Assembly: GCA_046348855.1 (NCBI GenBank)
Contig: JAXMDK010000001.1
Coordinates: 124,001 to 188,000, forward strand
DNA length: 64,000 nt
Direction of reading: 5' to 3'
From: TMP-24 sp046348855
GTDB taxonomy: Bacteria > Pseudomonadota > Alphaproteobacteria > Rhodobacterales > Rhodobacteraceae
Numbering within the stretch: position 1 is the stretch's first letter; each line of letters starts with the position of its first letter. The notes beneath the pieces are model-generated. The model worked only from the letters and a program-made list of their open reading frames with translations, was not told the DNA's origin and searched no databases. Made by a program: the position numbers and the translations under genes. Shown in pieces: positions 46,636 to 55,326 of this stretch.

Positions 46636-47270
46636 GCAGCAGGCTCCGGCGGGTAGGCGAGGCCGGTGCCGATCATCGAATCGCGGCTGACCAGTCCGGC
46701 CAGGCGGGTTTCGTCCCAGCCTTCGGTTCCGGCCGGGCGTTCGGGGATCACTAGATAGCGGACCTCGGCGGTGGAATCCCACACGCGGATGGCGGTGGTC
46801 TCGGGCAGGGTGACGCCGAAGTCGGCCAGCACGGCGCGCGGTTCGCGCACCGCCCGCGCCCGGTAGGCATCGGACTTGTACCAGCCCGGCGGAATGCCCA
46901 GAAGCGGCCAAGGGTAGCAGGAGCAGAGCGTGCAGACGACCATGTTGTGCTGGCCGGGGCGGTTTTCGACCGCCACGACATGTTCGCCCTGGCGGCCAGA
47001 AATGCCCATCTCGGCCATCGCGGCGTTGGCGTCGGCCAGCAGCCGGGCGCGGAAGGCCGGATCGGCCCAGGCGCGGGCGACCAGCGCCGCGCCGAGGTGC
47101 GGCCCCACCCTGGTTTCATAGGTGTCGAGGATCGCCTCGACCGCGGCGGGATCGACCAGGCCCTTGCGGGTCAGGATCGTTTCCAGCGCCTTGACCCGCA
47201 GCGCCGGGTCCGACGGCAGCAGGCTGTGGGGATGATCGGGGTCGTGGTCATGGGAATGATCGTGGGCCAT
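46632..47270 (-). CDS. nthA: Nitrile hydratase subunit alpha, cobalt type
   Basis: A 212-residue subunit carrying the metal site VCTLCSCYPWPLLG. The threonine in CTLCSC is the mark of the cobalt-type enzyme (iron-type enzymes have serine). KALETILTRKGLVDPAAVEA and AWADPAFRARLLADANAAM are also conserved. The N-terminus is histidine-rich (MAHDHSHDHDPDHPHS), perhaps helping metal acquisition. The first gene of nthA-nthB-accessory. No cobalt transporter (NhlF) or amidase gene is visible beside it. Confidence 0.95.
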   Translation of the reverse strand: MAHDHSHDHDPDHPHSLLPSDPALRVKALETILTRKGLVDPAAVEAILDTYETRVGPHLGAALVARAWADPAFRARLLADANAAMAEMGISGRQGEHVVAVENRPGQHNMVVCTLCSCYPWPLLGIPPGWYKSDAYRARAVREPRAVLADFGVTLPETTAIRVWDSTAEVRYLVIPERPAGTEGWDETRLAGLVSRDSMIGTGLAYPPEPAA

Positions 47271-47377
47271 TGGGCCAGAATGGTCGCGCCGGATGCGGTT
47301 GTCCAGCCGGATCGGCGGCGGAGCGCAGGCGCCCTTTCCTGAACCGGCCGGCTGGGCGGGGCTGGCCGGCTCAGTCA

Positions 47378-47554
47378 TCAATCCGGCAGGCCGATGTCGC
47401 GGCGCATGTGCGGCGACAGCGACCGGATCGCGTCGCGGGTCGGCCGGTCGAAGCGGCGGTCGCTCTCGCGGTCGGGCTCTTCGCTGCGCAGAAGGTTGAA
47501 AATGCGCGAAATCAACGAGATGTGCGGAAGGGTGGGGGTGCTGCAATCGCTCAT
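47378..47554 (-). CDS. Small DUF1127-like protein
   Basis: A 58-residue protein starting MSDCSTPTLPHISLISRIFN and ending SLSPHMRRDIGLPD; the RDIGL(P/S) ending is typical of DUF1127 proteins. These short Arg-rich proteins have been linked to RNA metabolism and phosphate regulation in alphaproteobacteria. It is divergent from the LysR regulator gene about 100 bases away, which makes it a candidate target. Confidence 0.78.
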   Translation of the reverse strand: MSDCSTPTLPHISLISRIFNLLRSEEPDRESDRRFDRPTRDAIRSLSPHMRRDIGLPD

Positions 47555-47652
47555 GGCGGGGTTCCTTCGGTGTGTCGGTATCTGGGATGAGTATGCGCGC
47601 CCGACCACTGGAAAACCAATCGAATGACCGCTACCATCCATTAACAGGACTT

Positions 47653-48603
47653 ATGGCTATGAAGAACGCAATCCCCCAGGCTCTGCCCCCGCTCGCCGCC
47701 ATCCGTGCCTTCGAGGCGGCGGCGCGGCATGGCAGCTTTACCCACGCCGCGACCGAGCTGGGCATGACGCAGGCGGCGGTTTCCTACCAGATCCGGGTGC
47801 TCGAGGACCGGGTGCAACTGCCGCTGTTCCGCCGCAACGCCCGGGGGGTGACGCTGACCGCCGACGGGGCGCGGCTGGCCGAACGGGCCAGCGAGGCGCT
47901 GGAGATCCTGCGCCAGGCTTTCGCCGAGGTGCGGCGGTCGAGCGACGAGACGCTGGTGATCAGCGCGCTTGGCACCTTCGCCGCGCATGTGCTGGCGCCG
48001 CGTCTCGGGCAGTTCCAGATCAGCCACCCCTGGATCACCACGCGGGTCGAGGTGGATCAGCGGCTGGTCGACCTGCAGGCGGGCGAGGCCAGCGTGGCGA
48101 TCCGCTACGGGCTTGGGAAATGGCCGGGACTGAAGGCGGACTTCCTGCTCGGCACCACGTTCACGCCGATGATCGGCCGGGCTTATGTTGACCGCTACGG
48201 CCTGCCCGAACGCCCCGAGGACCTGCGGCGCCTGCCGCTGATCGACCCCGACGACAGCGGCTGGGCGCAGTGGTTCGACGCCGTGGGCCTTGCCGCGCCG
48301 CCGCCGGCGGTGGGCGGTCGCAGCCTGATGCTCGGGATGGAGCTTCTGTCGTTGCAGGCGGTGCTGGCCGGGCAGGGGGCCGGCCTGCTGACGCCGTTCT
48401 ATTTCCGCGACATGGTGGCGCGCGGCGACCTGATCCAGCCGTTCGACATCGCGATCCGGGACAGGGGGTCGATCTGGCTGTGCTATCCCGAACGGCGCCG
48501 CAACGCCCCGGCGATCCGCGCCTTCCGCGACTGGCTTCTGGCCGAGATGCGGGCTATGGTGCCGGCCGACGGTCAGGATCAGGGGCCGGCGCCCGGCAAC
48601 TAG
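47653..48603 (+). CDS. LysR-family transcriptional regulator (GcvA-like)
   Basis: A 316-residue regulator. The winged helix is LAAIRAFEAAARHGSFTHAA with TQAAVSYQIRVLEDRV, and the substrate-binding effector domain continues to the C-terminus. SVAIRYGLGKWPGLKADFL is typical of the GcvA-type subgroup. It is divergent from the DUF1127-like gene and close to the nitrile hydratase operon, either of which it could control. The ATG at 47653 was preferred over 47572. Confidence 0.9.
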   Translation: MAMKNAIPQALPPLAAIRAFEAAARHGSFTHAATELGMTQAAVSYQIRVLEDRVQLPLFRRNARGVTLTADGARLAERASEALEILRQAFAEVRRSSDETLVISALGTFAAHVLAPRLGQFQISHPWITTRVEVDQRLVDLQAGEASVAIRYGLGKWPGLKADFLLGTTFTPMIGRAYVDRYGLPERPEDLRRLPLIDPDDSGWAQWFDAVGLAAPPPAVGGRSLMLGMELLSLQAVLAGQGAGLLTPFYFRDMVARGDLIQPFDIAIRDRGSIWLCYPERRRNAPAIRAFRDWLLAEMRAMVPADGQDQGPAPGN

Positions 48604-48740
48604 CCACGGTCGATGAATCGCTTGACGGCGCGGCGCTTTGCCCGTATCTGGCCCGGACGGAATTCATGGCGCTGCCCGGTCGGCGCCCGCATGTGATATG
48701 GGAATGGGGCGGCTGCCGCCCGAGCGGAAGGAAGAACAAG

Positions 48741-49028
48741 ATGTCGCGCGTCTGCGAACTGACGGGCAAGGGCCCGATGTCGGGCAACAATGTGAGCCAC
48801 GCCAACAACAAGACCCGCCGCCGGTTCCTTCCGAACCTGAACGAGGTCACGCTGATCTCGGACGCGCTGGGCCAGTCGTTCAAGCTGCGCATCTCGGCCG
48901 CCGGCCTGCGTTCGGTCGACCATCGCGGCGGGCTCGACGCCTTCCTGGCCAAGGCCAAGGACGACGAGCTGTCGGCCCGCGCGCTGAAGATCAAGAAAGA
49001 CATTGAAAAGGCCCAGGCCGCAGCCTGA
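48741..49028 (+). CDS. rpmB: 50S ribosomal protein L28
   Basis: A 95-residue protein beginning MSRVCELTGKGPMSGNNVSH and containing NKTRRRFLPNL and LRISAAGLRSVDHRGGL, the L28 family core. The ATG is preceded by GGAAGGAAGAAC. It has no other ribosomal protein beside it, which is normal for rpmB in this order. A stem-loop follows the stop. Confidence 0.97.
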   Translation: MSRVCELTGKGPMSGNNVSHANNKTRRRFLPNLNEVTLISDALGQSFKLRISAAGLRSVDHRGGLDAFLAKAKDDELSARALKIKKDIEKAQAAA

Positions 49029-49051
49029 CGCCTGCCGATACGGTTTTTCGC

Positions 49052-49083
49052 CAGCCCCGCCCCGCATGACCGCGCGGCGGGGC
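49052..49083 (+). terminator. Stem-loop after rpmB
   Basis: AGCCCCGCC / GGCGGGGCT with a 14-base loop lies about 25 bases after the stop. No clear U-tract follows, so it is only a probable terminator. Confidence 0.5.
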
Positions 49084-49162
49084 TGCGTCATTCGCGCCCC
49101 TTCCCCTTGCGCGACGGGGCGGCTAGGGCTTGGCGTGCAATCCTGTTGCCGAAAGGTCCGTC

Positions 49163-49609
49163 ATGTCCGTTACCCGTCGCTCGCTGTTCTCCGCCGCCGC
49201 CGCACTGGCCCTGTTTGCCGCCGGCCCGGCGCTGGCCCATGACGGCGTGCATGTGACCGACGCCTATGCGCGCTTCGTCCCCGGCGCCCGCACCGGTGCG
49301 ATCTACCTGACCATCGAGAACCACGCCAAGGTCGAGGAACATCTGGTGTCGGTGGCCACTGACATCGCCGGCAAGACCCAGCTGCACCAGTCGGTTCAGG
49401 GGTCGGACGGGATGATGGCCATGCCCGAAATGACCGACGGGCTGGCGATCGCACCCGGCGCCATCGCCCAGCTGAAAAGCGGCGGTGATCACATCATGGT
49501 CATGGACCTGAAGACCCATCCCAAGGATGGCGATACCTTCACCCTGACCCTGACCTTCAGCCATGCCGGCCAGGTCAAGGTCGAGGTGCCGGTCAGGAAC
49601 AAGCCCTGA
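49163..49609 (+). CDS. Periplasmic copper chaperone, PCu(A)C family
   Basis: A 148-residue protein with a signal peptide (RRSLFSAAAALALFAAGPAL, then AHDG). The copper-binding set of PCu(A)C is visible: LHQSVQGSDGMMAMPEM followed by GGDHIMVMDLK (H and M ligands). It delivers copper to the cytochrome oxidase CuA site in the periplasm. It is convergent with a HMA-domain copper chaperone gene, together forming a small copper-handling pair. Confidence 0.92.
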   Translation: MSVTRRSLFSAAAALALFAAGPALAHDGVHVTDAYARFVPGARTGAIYLTIENHAKVEEHLVSVATDIAGKTQLHQSVQGSDGMMAMPEMTDGLAIAPGAIAQLKSGGDHIMVMDLKTHPKDGDTFTLTLTFSHAGQVKVEVPVRNKP

Positions 49610-49615
49610 GCCGCG

Positions 49616-49813
49616 TCAGCCGACCACCTGCGCCGGATAGCCTTCGGCCGACAGGGCGGCCAGCAGCGCCTCGGGCGCCGCGGTGCCGGTGACATCGACG
49701 GTGCGGGTGGCAAGATCGACTTCGACGCGCGCCGCCCGGTCGACACCGGCGATGGTCTTTTCGACCGTCGCCTTGCAGTGACCGCAGCTCATGTCGGGAA
49801 CGGAAAGCTTCAT
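49616..49813 (-). CDS. HMA-domain heavy-metal (copper) chaperone, CopZ-like
   Basis: A 65-residue HMA domain with MSCGHCKATVEKTI (MxCxxC metal site) and EVDLATRTVDVTG. It is the size and fold of CopZ/Atx1, carrying Cu(I) in the cytoplasm to P-type ATPases. The ATG at 49813 follows a plausible GGAGT. No copper ATPase is adjacent. Confidence 0.92.
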   Translation of the reverse strand: MKLSVPDMSCGHCKATVEKTIAGVDRAARVEVDLATRTVDVTGTAAPEALLAALSAEGYPAQVVG

Positions 49814-49976
49814 CGCGGGACTCCAACAGATCACGCCTGCTATGTCGGGGCTGGGGGCAGCGGCGTCAACGGGGGATGTGTCATTTTCAACGGCGCGCCC
49901 GTCGCAATTGCGCTTTGGGCGGCGCGGGCGATGCGCTATGGCCTGCGCATTGCCCGTGTGACGTCTGGAACAGGTC

Positions 49977-50897
49977 TTGCCCTCGCTCCGCCGCAGCCTC
50001 GCCTCGCTTTCCGCTCTCGCCACGTTCGAGGCCGCCGCCCGCCACGGCAGCTTCACCCTGGCGGCGGTCGAACTTGGCGTGTCGCAGGCGGCGGTCAGCC
50101 GGCAGGTCAAGGCGCTGGAGGATGACCTCGGCGCGGCGCTGTTCCTGCGCCGCCACCGCCAGGTCGAACTGACCCATGCCGGGCGGCTCTTGTCGGCCAG
50201 CGTGACCACCGGCTTCGACCGGATCGCCGAAACCATCGCCAGCCTGCGCCAGAGCCACGGCACCAGCAGCGTCACCATCGGCGCGACGCTGGCCATGTCG
50301 CACTTCTGGCTGCTGCCGCGCCTCACCTCGTTCCGCAGCGCCCATCCCGGCGTGCAGATGCGGGTCATCTCGCAGGACGCAGGGTTCGACCTGCGGCGCG
50401 GGGATGCGCAGATTGTCATACGTTATGGCCGCCCGCCCTTTCCCGGCGCCCGGGTCATCGCCAGCCTTGCCGACGACATCTGCCCGGTCTGCAGCCCGGC
50501 CTTCCGCGACGGGCTGGGCGGCATCGACCCGGACGCCGCCCTGTTCGGCCTGCCGCTGATTGCGACCGACTGGCCCGATCCCGGCTGGGAAACCTGGGGC
50601 ATCTGGGCTGAGCGTGCCGGCCTTGGCCGCCCCGACCTGCACATCGGGTTGCGGTTTTCGCATTATGCCGACACGATTCAGGCCGTGATGAACGGCGAAG
50701 GCGTGGCGCTGGGCTGGGTCCGGCTGGTGTCGGGTCTGCTGGAGGAGGGGCGGCTGGTGCGGCTGGGCAGCCGCAGCGTTCCCGCCGGGGCGGGCTATCA
50801 TGTCGTGGTGGCCGACGATTACCAGCCAAGCCCGGCCGCCGCGCTCGCGCTGGACTGGATGGCCGCCGAAATCGCGCGGGCCACGCCTTTCACATAA
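49977..50897 (+). CDS. LysR-family transcriptional regulator
   Basis: A 306-residue regulator starting at a TTG (49977). The DNA-binding domain is ALATFEAAARHGSFTLAAVE with SQAAVSRQVKALEDDLGAAL. The effector domain has VIRYGRPPFPGARVIASLAD and a GVALGWVRLVSGLLEEGRL segment reminiscent of choline-utilisation-type LysR regulators. It is followed in the same direction by a GlxA/GbdR-type AraC regulator, so both may act on quaternary-amine metabolism (inference). The TTG start is the first codon giving a normal N-terminus. Confidence 0.87.
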   Translation: MPSLRRSLASLSALATFEAAARHGSFTLAAVELGVSQAAVSRQVKALEDDLGAALFLRRHRQVELTHAGRLLSASVTTGFDRIAETIASLRQSHGTSSVTIGATLAMSHFWLLPRLTSFRSAHPGVQMRVISQDAGFDLRRGDAQIVIRYGRPPFPGARVIASLADDICPVCSPAFRDGLGGIDPDAALFGLPLIATDWPDPGWETWGIWAERAGLGRPDLHIGLRFSHYADTIQAVMNGEGVALGWVRLVSGLLEEGRLVRLGSRSVPAGAGYHVVVADDYQPSPAAALALDWMAAEIARATPFT

Positions 50898-51018
50898 TCC
50901 AGGGTTATCCAAATCGGGATATTTTCTGCCCGTCACAGATCGACGTGTGGCAACTAAGCTCGCGTAATCACGGCCGTTCGGGCGCGCCCGGGGGGGGGTG
51001 ATCAGGGGGGACTCGCCG

Positions 51019-52047
51019 ATGACCTTTGCCGCACCGCTGCCGCCCATTCCTTCCGCCGGCGCCCGACCGGTCAGGTCGGCCGACAGCGCCGGGCGCCAGC
51101 GGCAGTTCGTCTTCGTGCTGCTCGATCAGTTCACCCATCTGGCCTTTTCCTGCGCGGTCGAACCCTTGCGGCTGGCCAACCATGTGGCGGGGCGGGCGCT
51201 TTACGGCTGGACCACGATGGCGCCGGGCGGCGCGCCGGTGCGGGCGTCAAACGGCATCGCGGTGATGGTCGACGGCGATCTCGCGGCCCTCAGCCCGCGC
51301 GAGACGCTGGTGGTCGTCGGCGGGCAGACCCCGCGCGGCGCGATCGACCCACATCTTCTGGCCTGGCTGCGCCGGCAGGTGGCGCACGGCGTGCCGCTGA
51401 TCGGCGTCTGCGCCGCCACCACCGCGCTGGCCGACGCCGGCCTGATCCGCAACCAGCGTTGCGCCGTGCACTGGGAACTGTGCGACGCCTTTTCCGAACT
51501 GCACCCCGATGTCGACGTGGTGCAGGGCACCTTCGCGCTGGACCATGTCGCCACCGCCGCCGGCGGTGCGGCCTCGGCCGACCTGATGCTGCACCTGATC
51601 GGCCGCGACCACGGGCCGGGGCTGGCCGGGCAGGTCGCCGACCAGATGATCTATTCCGGCATGCGCGGCCCGATGGCGCCGCAGACCAATTCGCTGCATG
51701 GGCGCCTCGGCACCCGCAACCCGCGCCTGATTGCCGCCCTGCGGCTGATGGAGGCGACCATCGCCGAGCCGATCTCGATGGTCGAACTGGCCGAACGGGC
51801 AGGGGCCTCGGTGCGCCAGTTCGAACGGCTGTTCCAGCGCCACCTGAAGACCTCGCCGCGCCAGCACTACCTTGAACTGCGCCTGGATCGCGCCCAGAAG
51901 CTGCTGGCGCAGACCGATATGCCGGTCACCGCCATCGCGCTGGCCTGCGGCTTTGGCTCGCCGTCGCATTTCTCCAAGAAATACCGGCAGCATTTCGGCC
52001 ATTCCGCCCATTCGCGCCGGCCAACGAAACCCGCAGCCGCCGCTTGA
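51019..52047 (+). CDS. GlxA-family AraC-type transcriptional regulator
   Basis: A 342-residue protein: a DJ-1/PfpI-like N-terminal domain (FVFVLLDQFTHLAFSCAVEP, VVVGGQTPRGAID, GVCAATTALADAGL) and a C-terminal AraC HTH (MVELAERAGASVRQFERLFQ, ITAIALACGFGSPSHFSKKY-like). This is the GlxA/GbdR/CdhR type that senses glycine betaine, carnitine or related compounds. An MttB-family methyltransferase occurs elsewhere in the window. The ATG at 51019 precedes the conserved domain. Confidence 0.88.
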   Translation: MTFAAPLPPIPSAGARPVRSADSAGRQRQFVFVLLDQFTHLAFSCAVEPLRLANHVAGRALYGWTTMAPGGAPVRASNGIAVMVDGDLAALSPRETLVVVGGQTPRGAIDPHLLAWLRRQVAHGVPLIGVCAATTALADAGLIRNQRCAVHWELCDAFSELHPDVDVVQGTFALDHVATAAGGAASADLMLHLIGRDHGPGLAGQVADQMIYSGMRGPMAPQTNSLHGRLGTRNPRLIAALRLMEATIAEPISMVELAERAGASVRQFERLFQRHLKTSPRQHYLELRLDRAQKLLAQTDMPVTAIALACGFGSPSHFSKKYRQHFGHSAHSRRPTKPAAAA

Positions 52048-52079
52048 CCGGCCCCGATTTCCCGCGCATATCCGCGCGC

Positions 52080-53879
52080 ATGACCGATCTCGCACAAATC
52101 CGCAATTTCTCCATCGTGGCCCACATCGACCACGGCAAATCCACGCTGGCCGACCGTCTGATCCAGACGACCGGCACGGTCGCCGACCGCGACATGAAGG
52201 CCCAGCTTCTCGACAGCATGGACATCGAGCGCGAACGCGGCATCACCATCAAGGCCAACACCGTCCGCATCGACTACAAGGCGAAGGACGGCAAGGATTA
52301 CGTCCTGAACCTGATCGACACGCCCGGCCATGTCGACTTCGGCTATGAGGTCAGCCGCTCGATGCGCGCGGTCGAAGGCTCGCTCCTGGTCGTCGATGCC
52401 AGCCAGGGGGTCGAGGCGCAGACACTGGCCAACGTCTATCAGGCCATCGACGCGGGCCATGAGATCGTGCCGGTCCTGAACAAGATCGATCTGCCCGCCG
52501 CCGAACCCGAACAGGTCAAGGCCCAGATCGAGGATGTGATCGGCCTCGACGCCTCGGACGCGATCCCGATTTCCGCCAAGTCCGGCCTTGGCATCCCCGA
52601 CGTGCTGGAAGCCATCGTCACCCGCCTGCCCGCCCCGAAAGGCGACCGCAAGGCGCCCTTGAAGGCGATGCTGGTCGACAGCTGGTATGACGCCTACCTT
52701 GGCGTCGTCGTCATGATCCGGGTCATGGACGGGGTGATCCGCAAGGGCGACCGCATCAAGATGATGCAGACCGGCGCCATCTACGGCGTCGACAAGCTCG
52801 CCGTCCTCCGCCCCCAGATGGTCGACTGGCCGGAACTGGGGCCGGGCGAGATCGGCGTCTTCACCGCCTCGATCAAGCAGGTCCGCGACACCCGTGTCGG
52901 CGACACGATCACCCACGAACGCCACGGCACCGACAAGGCGCTTCCCGGCTTCAAGCCCGCGCAACCTGTGGTCTTCTGTGGCCTCTTCCCGGTCGATGCG
53001 GCGGATTTCGAGGCGCTGAGGGACGCCATCGAAAAGCTCGCCCTGAACGACGCCTCCTTCAGCTACGAGATGGAAACCTCGGCCGCCCTCGGCTTCGGCT
53101 TCCGCATGGGCTTCCTCGGGCTTCTGCATCTGGAGGTGGTCCGCGACCGGCTGGAACGCGAATATGACCTCGACCTCATCACCACCGCGCCGTCGGTGGT
53201 CTTCAAGCTGCACATGAAGGACGGCGAGGTGCGCGACCTGCACAACCCCGCCGACATGCCCGACCTCACCTACGTCGACCATATCGAGGAGCCGCGGATC
53301 AAGGCGACGATCATGGTCCCCGACGACTACCTCGGCGACGTGCTGAAACTGTGCCAGGACCGCCGCGGCATCCAGATGGACCTGACCTATGCCGGCAACC
53401 GCGCGATGGTCGTCTACGACCTGCCGCTGGCCGAGGTGGTCTTCGACTTCTACGACCGGCTGAAATCGGTGACCAAGGGCTACGCCAGCTTCGACTACCA
53501 GATCTTCGGTTACCGCGAGGATTTCCTGGTCAAGATGTCGATCCTGGTGAACGACGAACCCGTCGACGCGCTGTCGATCATGGTCCACCGCGACCGCGCC
53601 GAGGCCCGCGGCCGGGTGATGGTCGAAAAGCTCAAGGAACTGATCCCCCGCCACATGTTCAAGATCCCGATCCAGGCGGCCATCGGCGGCCGGGTGATCG
53701 CGCGCGAGACGCTTTCGGCGATGCGCAAGGACGTGACCGCCAAGTGCTACGGCGGCGATGCGACGCGGAAGCGCAAGCTTCTGGACAAGCAGAAGGCCGG
53801 GAAGAAGAAGATGCGGCAGTTCGGCAAGGTGGAGATTCCGCAGGAAGCCTTCATCAATGCGTTGAAGATGGATGGGTGA
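52080..53879 (+). CDS. lepA: Elongation factor 4 (LepA)
   Basis: A 599-residue ribosome-associated GTPase. G1 is AHIDHGKSTLADR, G2/G3 are RERGITIKANTV and DTPGHVDFGYEV, G4 is NKIDLPAA. The C-terminal LepA-specific domain ends KVEIPQEAFINALKMDG. It can back-translocate stalled ribosomes. The ATG at 52080 gives the standard N-terminus MTDLAQIRNFSIVAHIDHG. The AT-rich island starts immediately after its stop. Confidence 0.97.
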   Translation: MTDLAQIRNFSIVAHIDHGKSTLADRLIQTTGTVADRDMKAQLLDSMDIERERGITIKANTVRIDYKAKDGKDYVLNLIDTPGHVDFGYEVSRSMRAVEGSLLVVDASQGVEAQTLANVYQAIDAGHEIVPVLNKIDLPAAEPEQVKAQIEDVIGLDASDAIPISAKSGLGIPDVLEAIVTRLPAPKGDRKAPLKAMLVDSWYDAYLGVVVMIRVMDGVIRKGDRIKMMQTGAIYGVDKLAVLRPQMVDWPELGPGEIGVFTASIKQVRDTRVGDTITHERHGTDKALPGFKPAQPVVFCGLFPVDAADFEALRDAIEKLALNDASFSYEMETSAALGFGFRMGFLGLLHLEVVRDRLEREYDLDLITTAPSVVFKLHMKDGEVRDLHNPADMPDLTYVDHIEEPRIKATIMVPDDYLGDVLKLCQDRRGIQMDLTYAGNRAMVVYDLPLAEVVFDFYDRLKSVTKGYASFDYQIFGYREDFLVKMSILVNDEPVDALSIMVHRDRAEARGRVMVEKLKELIPRHMFKIPIQAAIGGRVIARETLSAMRKDVTAKCYGGDATRKRKLLDKQKAGKKKMRQFGKVEIPQEAFINALKMDG

Positions 53880-53887
53880 GAAAAAAC

Positions 53888-54736
53888 ATGGAGCAACGCC
53901 CGTACGGTGCCCTGAACATTGTTGCGCAGCCGCATCCGGTTGGTGTCTACCGCCGGATATTTGATGCTGCGGCGCTATTAACTTCTGGTGCCCGGTTTCA
54001 TGGAGATAATTTTGCGCGCATTTCAAGGTTAGCTGATGATGATCGCGGGTTTCTGAAAGGGCGATTGGCAATATGGACAGAAATAGACCCAAGAGAGCCG
54101 GTAATTAATAAAGCGACACTTGATCAATCTATACTATCTGACTCGGATCTATCATTCCAAAGTGAGATAGGATTTAATTCAAGAGTTTTTAATTTCATTT
54201 TTCGGGAGCAGAAACACGAAGTGGTTGTCGAGTTGCGAAATGATCTGGGAAGCAGTATTTCCATAGGTCGCGCCAAGCTTGCGTTTCAGAAGATATTTCA
54301 GTATGTTAAGGTTGAAGGTGTGGATGATATATCCGTTCATGCGAAGAGTGCTCATGATGCGGTCGATCGAGTCCTTGATTTAGATACGCTACGCAAAATC
54401 CGCATACATTTGCAGATTCCAAATCCGGATGATTTGTCGGAAGCTACCGCAGCAATTATGGCTGAAATTGATCAACTAAATACGAAGGTAATCGATACGG
54501 AGTTGACAAAAAGGGCGGGTCCCGATGGTTTAAAATTAAATGATCGTTACAAGGCTATGGCGGAGATTGCCAAAGATAATGGCTTCGTAAGCTCCGAGGG
54601 AATGAACGAGGTTGGCGAAAAAGAGACTAGGAGTACGAAGGACACGCCAGATGTTTTTTCGCAGCAGTTTCTAGAAAACGAGACAAGCTACTCCGCGCTT
54701 CGCCGAGCAGCCGAGGCGAGGGATGGTCGACAATAG
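53888..54736 (+). CDS. DUF4747-like protein in an AT-rich island
   Basis: A 282-residue cytoplasmic protein starting MEQRPYGALNIVAQPHPVG. Features I associate with DUF4747 are the N-terminal NIVAxPHPxGxY, IREQKHEVVVEL-like central strands (FNFIFREQKHEVVVEL), LRKIRIHLQIPNPDD, and ETRSTKDTP near the end. DUF4747 has no established function. Base composition is strikingly low in GC (20 of 60 at 54121-54180 by count), unlike lepA beside it, which indicates horizontal acquisition. It overlaps the following membrane protein gene by 14 bases, so the two form a cassette. The start is the only good one, but its ribosome-binding site is weak. Confidence 0.68.
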   Translation: MEQRPYGALNIVAQPHPVGVYRRIFDAAALLTSGARFHGDNFARISRLADDDRGFLKGRLAIWTEIDPREPVINKATLDQSILSDSDLSFQSEIGFNSRVFNFIFREQKHEVVVELRNDLGSSISIGRAKLAFQKIFQYVKVEGVDDISVHAKSAHDAVDRVLDLDTLRKIRIHLQIPNPDDLSEATAAIMAEIDQLNTKVIDTELTKRAGPDGLKLNDRYKAMAEIAKDNGFVSSEGMNEVGEKETRSTKDTPDVFSQQFLENETSYSALRRAAEARDGRQ

Positions 54737-55250
54737 AGCCCAGAAAAGTACTGATCAATTCAGGGCCTTCCGAACTTATTGGAAGGCATATGGAGGAGTC
54801 GCCGCGCTCCTAGGGTCTCCGTATCTTTTCATTTCGTTGGTTTTTACGCTGGGTTTGAATCCACTTTGGCTACTTGATGGAAAATCGGTAAGCCCCCGAT
54901 GGGTGGAGATTGCCCTAGCTGTTCTCCCCAGTATGGTGTCATTTTCGCTCGGCGCTGTGGCAATCATTATGGCGCTATCTTCTGGTGTTTTTCTAAGAAT
55001 AATACAGAGCAACGGAGCGCCTGACTCGTATTTTATGAAAGCTGTATCGGCGTTCTTTCATTTTATACTTACACAGTTCCTCGGCATCTTCGTCGCGCTA
55101 GTAAGTTTGGCATATCATGTTCAGCTGATTTCTTATCTTGGCTGCTGGATCTTCCTGTACGCGCTCTTGTGCGGCGTCGCCGCTGCGGCGGCCATGATGA
55201 ACATGGCTGAACTTCGCAATAAGGCGTCAGCACTTGAAGACAAAAAGTGA
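54723..55250 (+). CDS. Four-helix membrane protein coupled to the DUF4747-like gene
   Basis: A 175-residue protein with about four hydrophobic helices (around residues 26-47, 65-90, 103-128 and 130-158), a short basic N-terminus (NRAQKSTDQFRAFRTYWKAY) and a charged C-terminal tail. I do not recognise the family. It overlaps the DUF4747-like gene and has the same AT-rich composition, so both arrived together. The pairing of a soluble protein with a small membrane protein is the architecture of many sensor-effector abortive-infection systems, but this is inference. Confidence 0.75.
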   Translation: MVDNRAQKSTDQFRAFRTYWKAYGGVAALLGSPYLFISLVFTLGLNPLWLLDGKSVSPRWVEIALAVLPSMVSFSLGAVAIIMALSSGVFLRIIQSNGAPDSYFMKAVSAFFHFILTQFLGIFVALVSLAYHVQLISYLGCWIFLYALLCGVAAAAAMMNMAELRNKASALEDKK

Positions 55251-55251
55251 A

Positions 55252-55326
55252 CCGTAGGGTGGGTTTCAACCCACCATTTCGTTGGCGCCCACGTAGGCCG
55301 ATGGTGAGTTGAAACCCACCCTACGG
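55252..55326. mobile_element. MITE/REP-like inverted repeat bounding the AT-rich island
   Basis: Arms of 26 bases (55252-55277 and 55301-55326) are inverted complements with one mismatch, separated by 23 bases. Each arm begins CCGTAGGGTGGGTTTCAAC and itself contains the palindrome GGTGGGTT-TC-AACCCACC. It starts just after the stop of the membrane-protein gene. Elements of the form CGTAGGGTGGG...CCCACC are familiar as non-autonomous repeats in many proteobacteria. Confidence 0.8.

Noticed and set aside
55252..55326. CRISPR repeat
   Set aside because: There are only two arms and they are inverted, not direct. No spacers of uniform length are present anywhere in the window.
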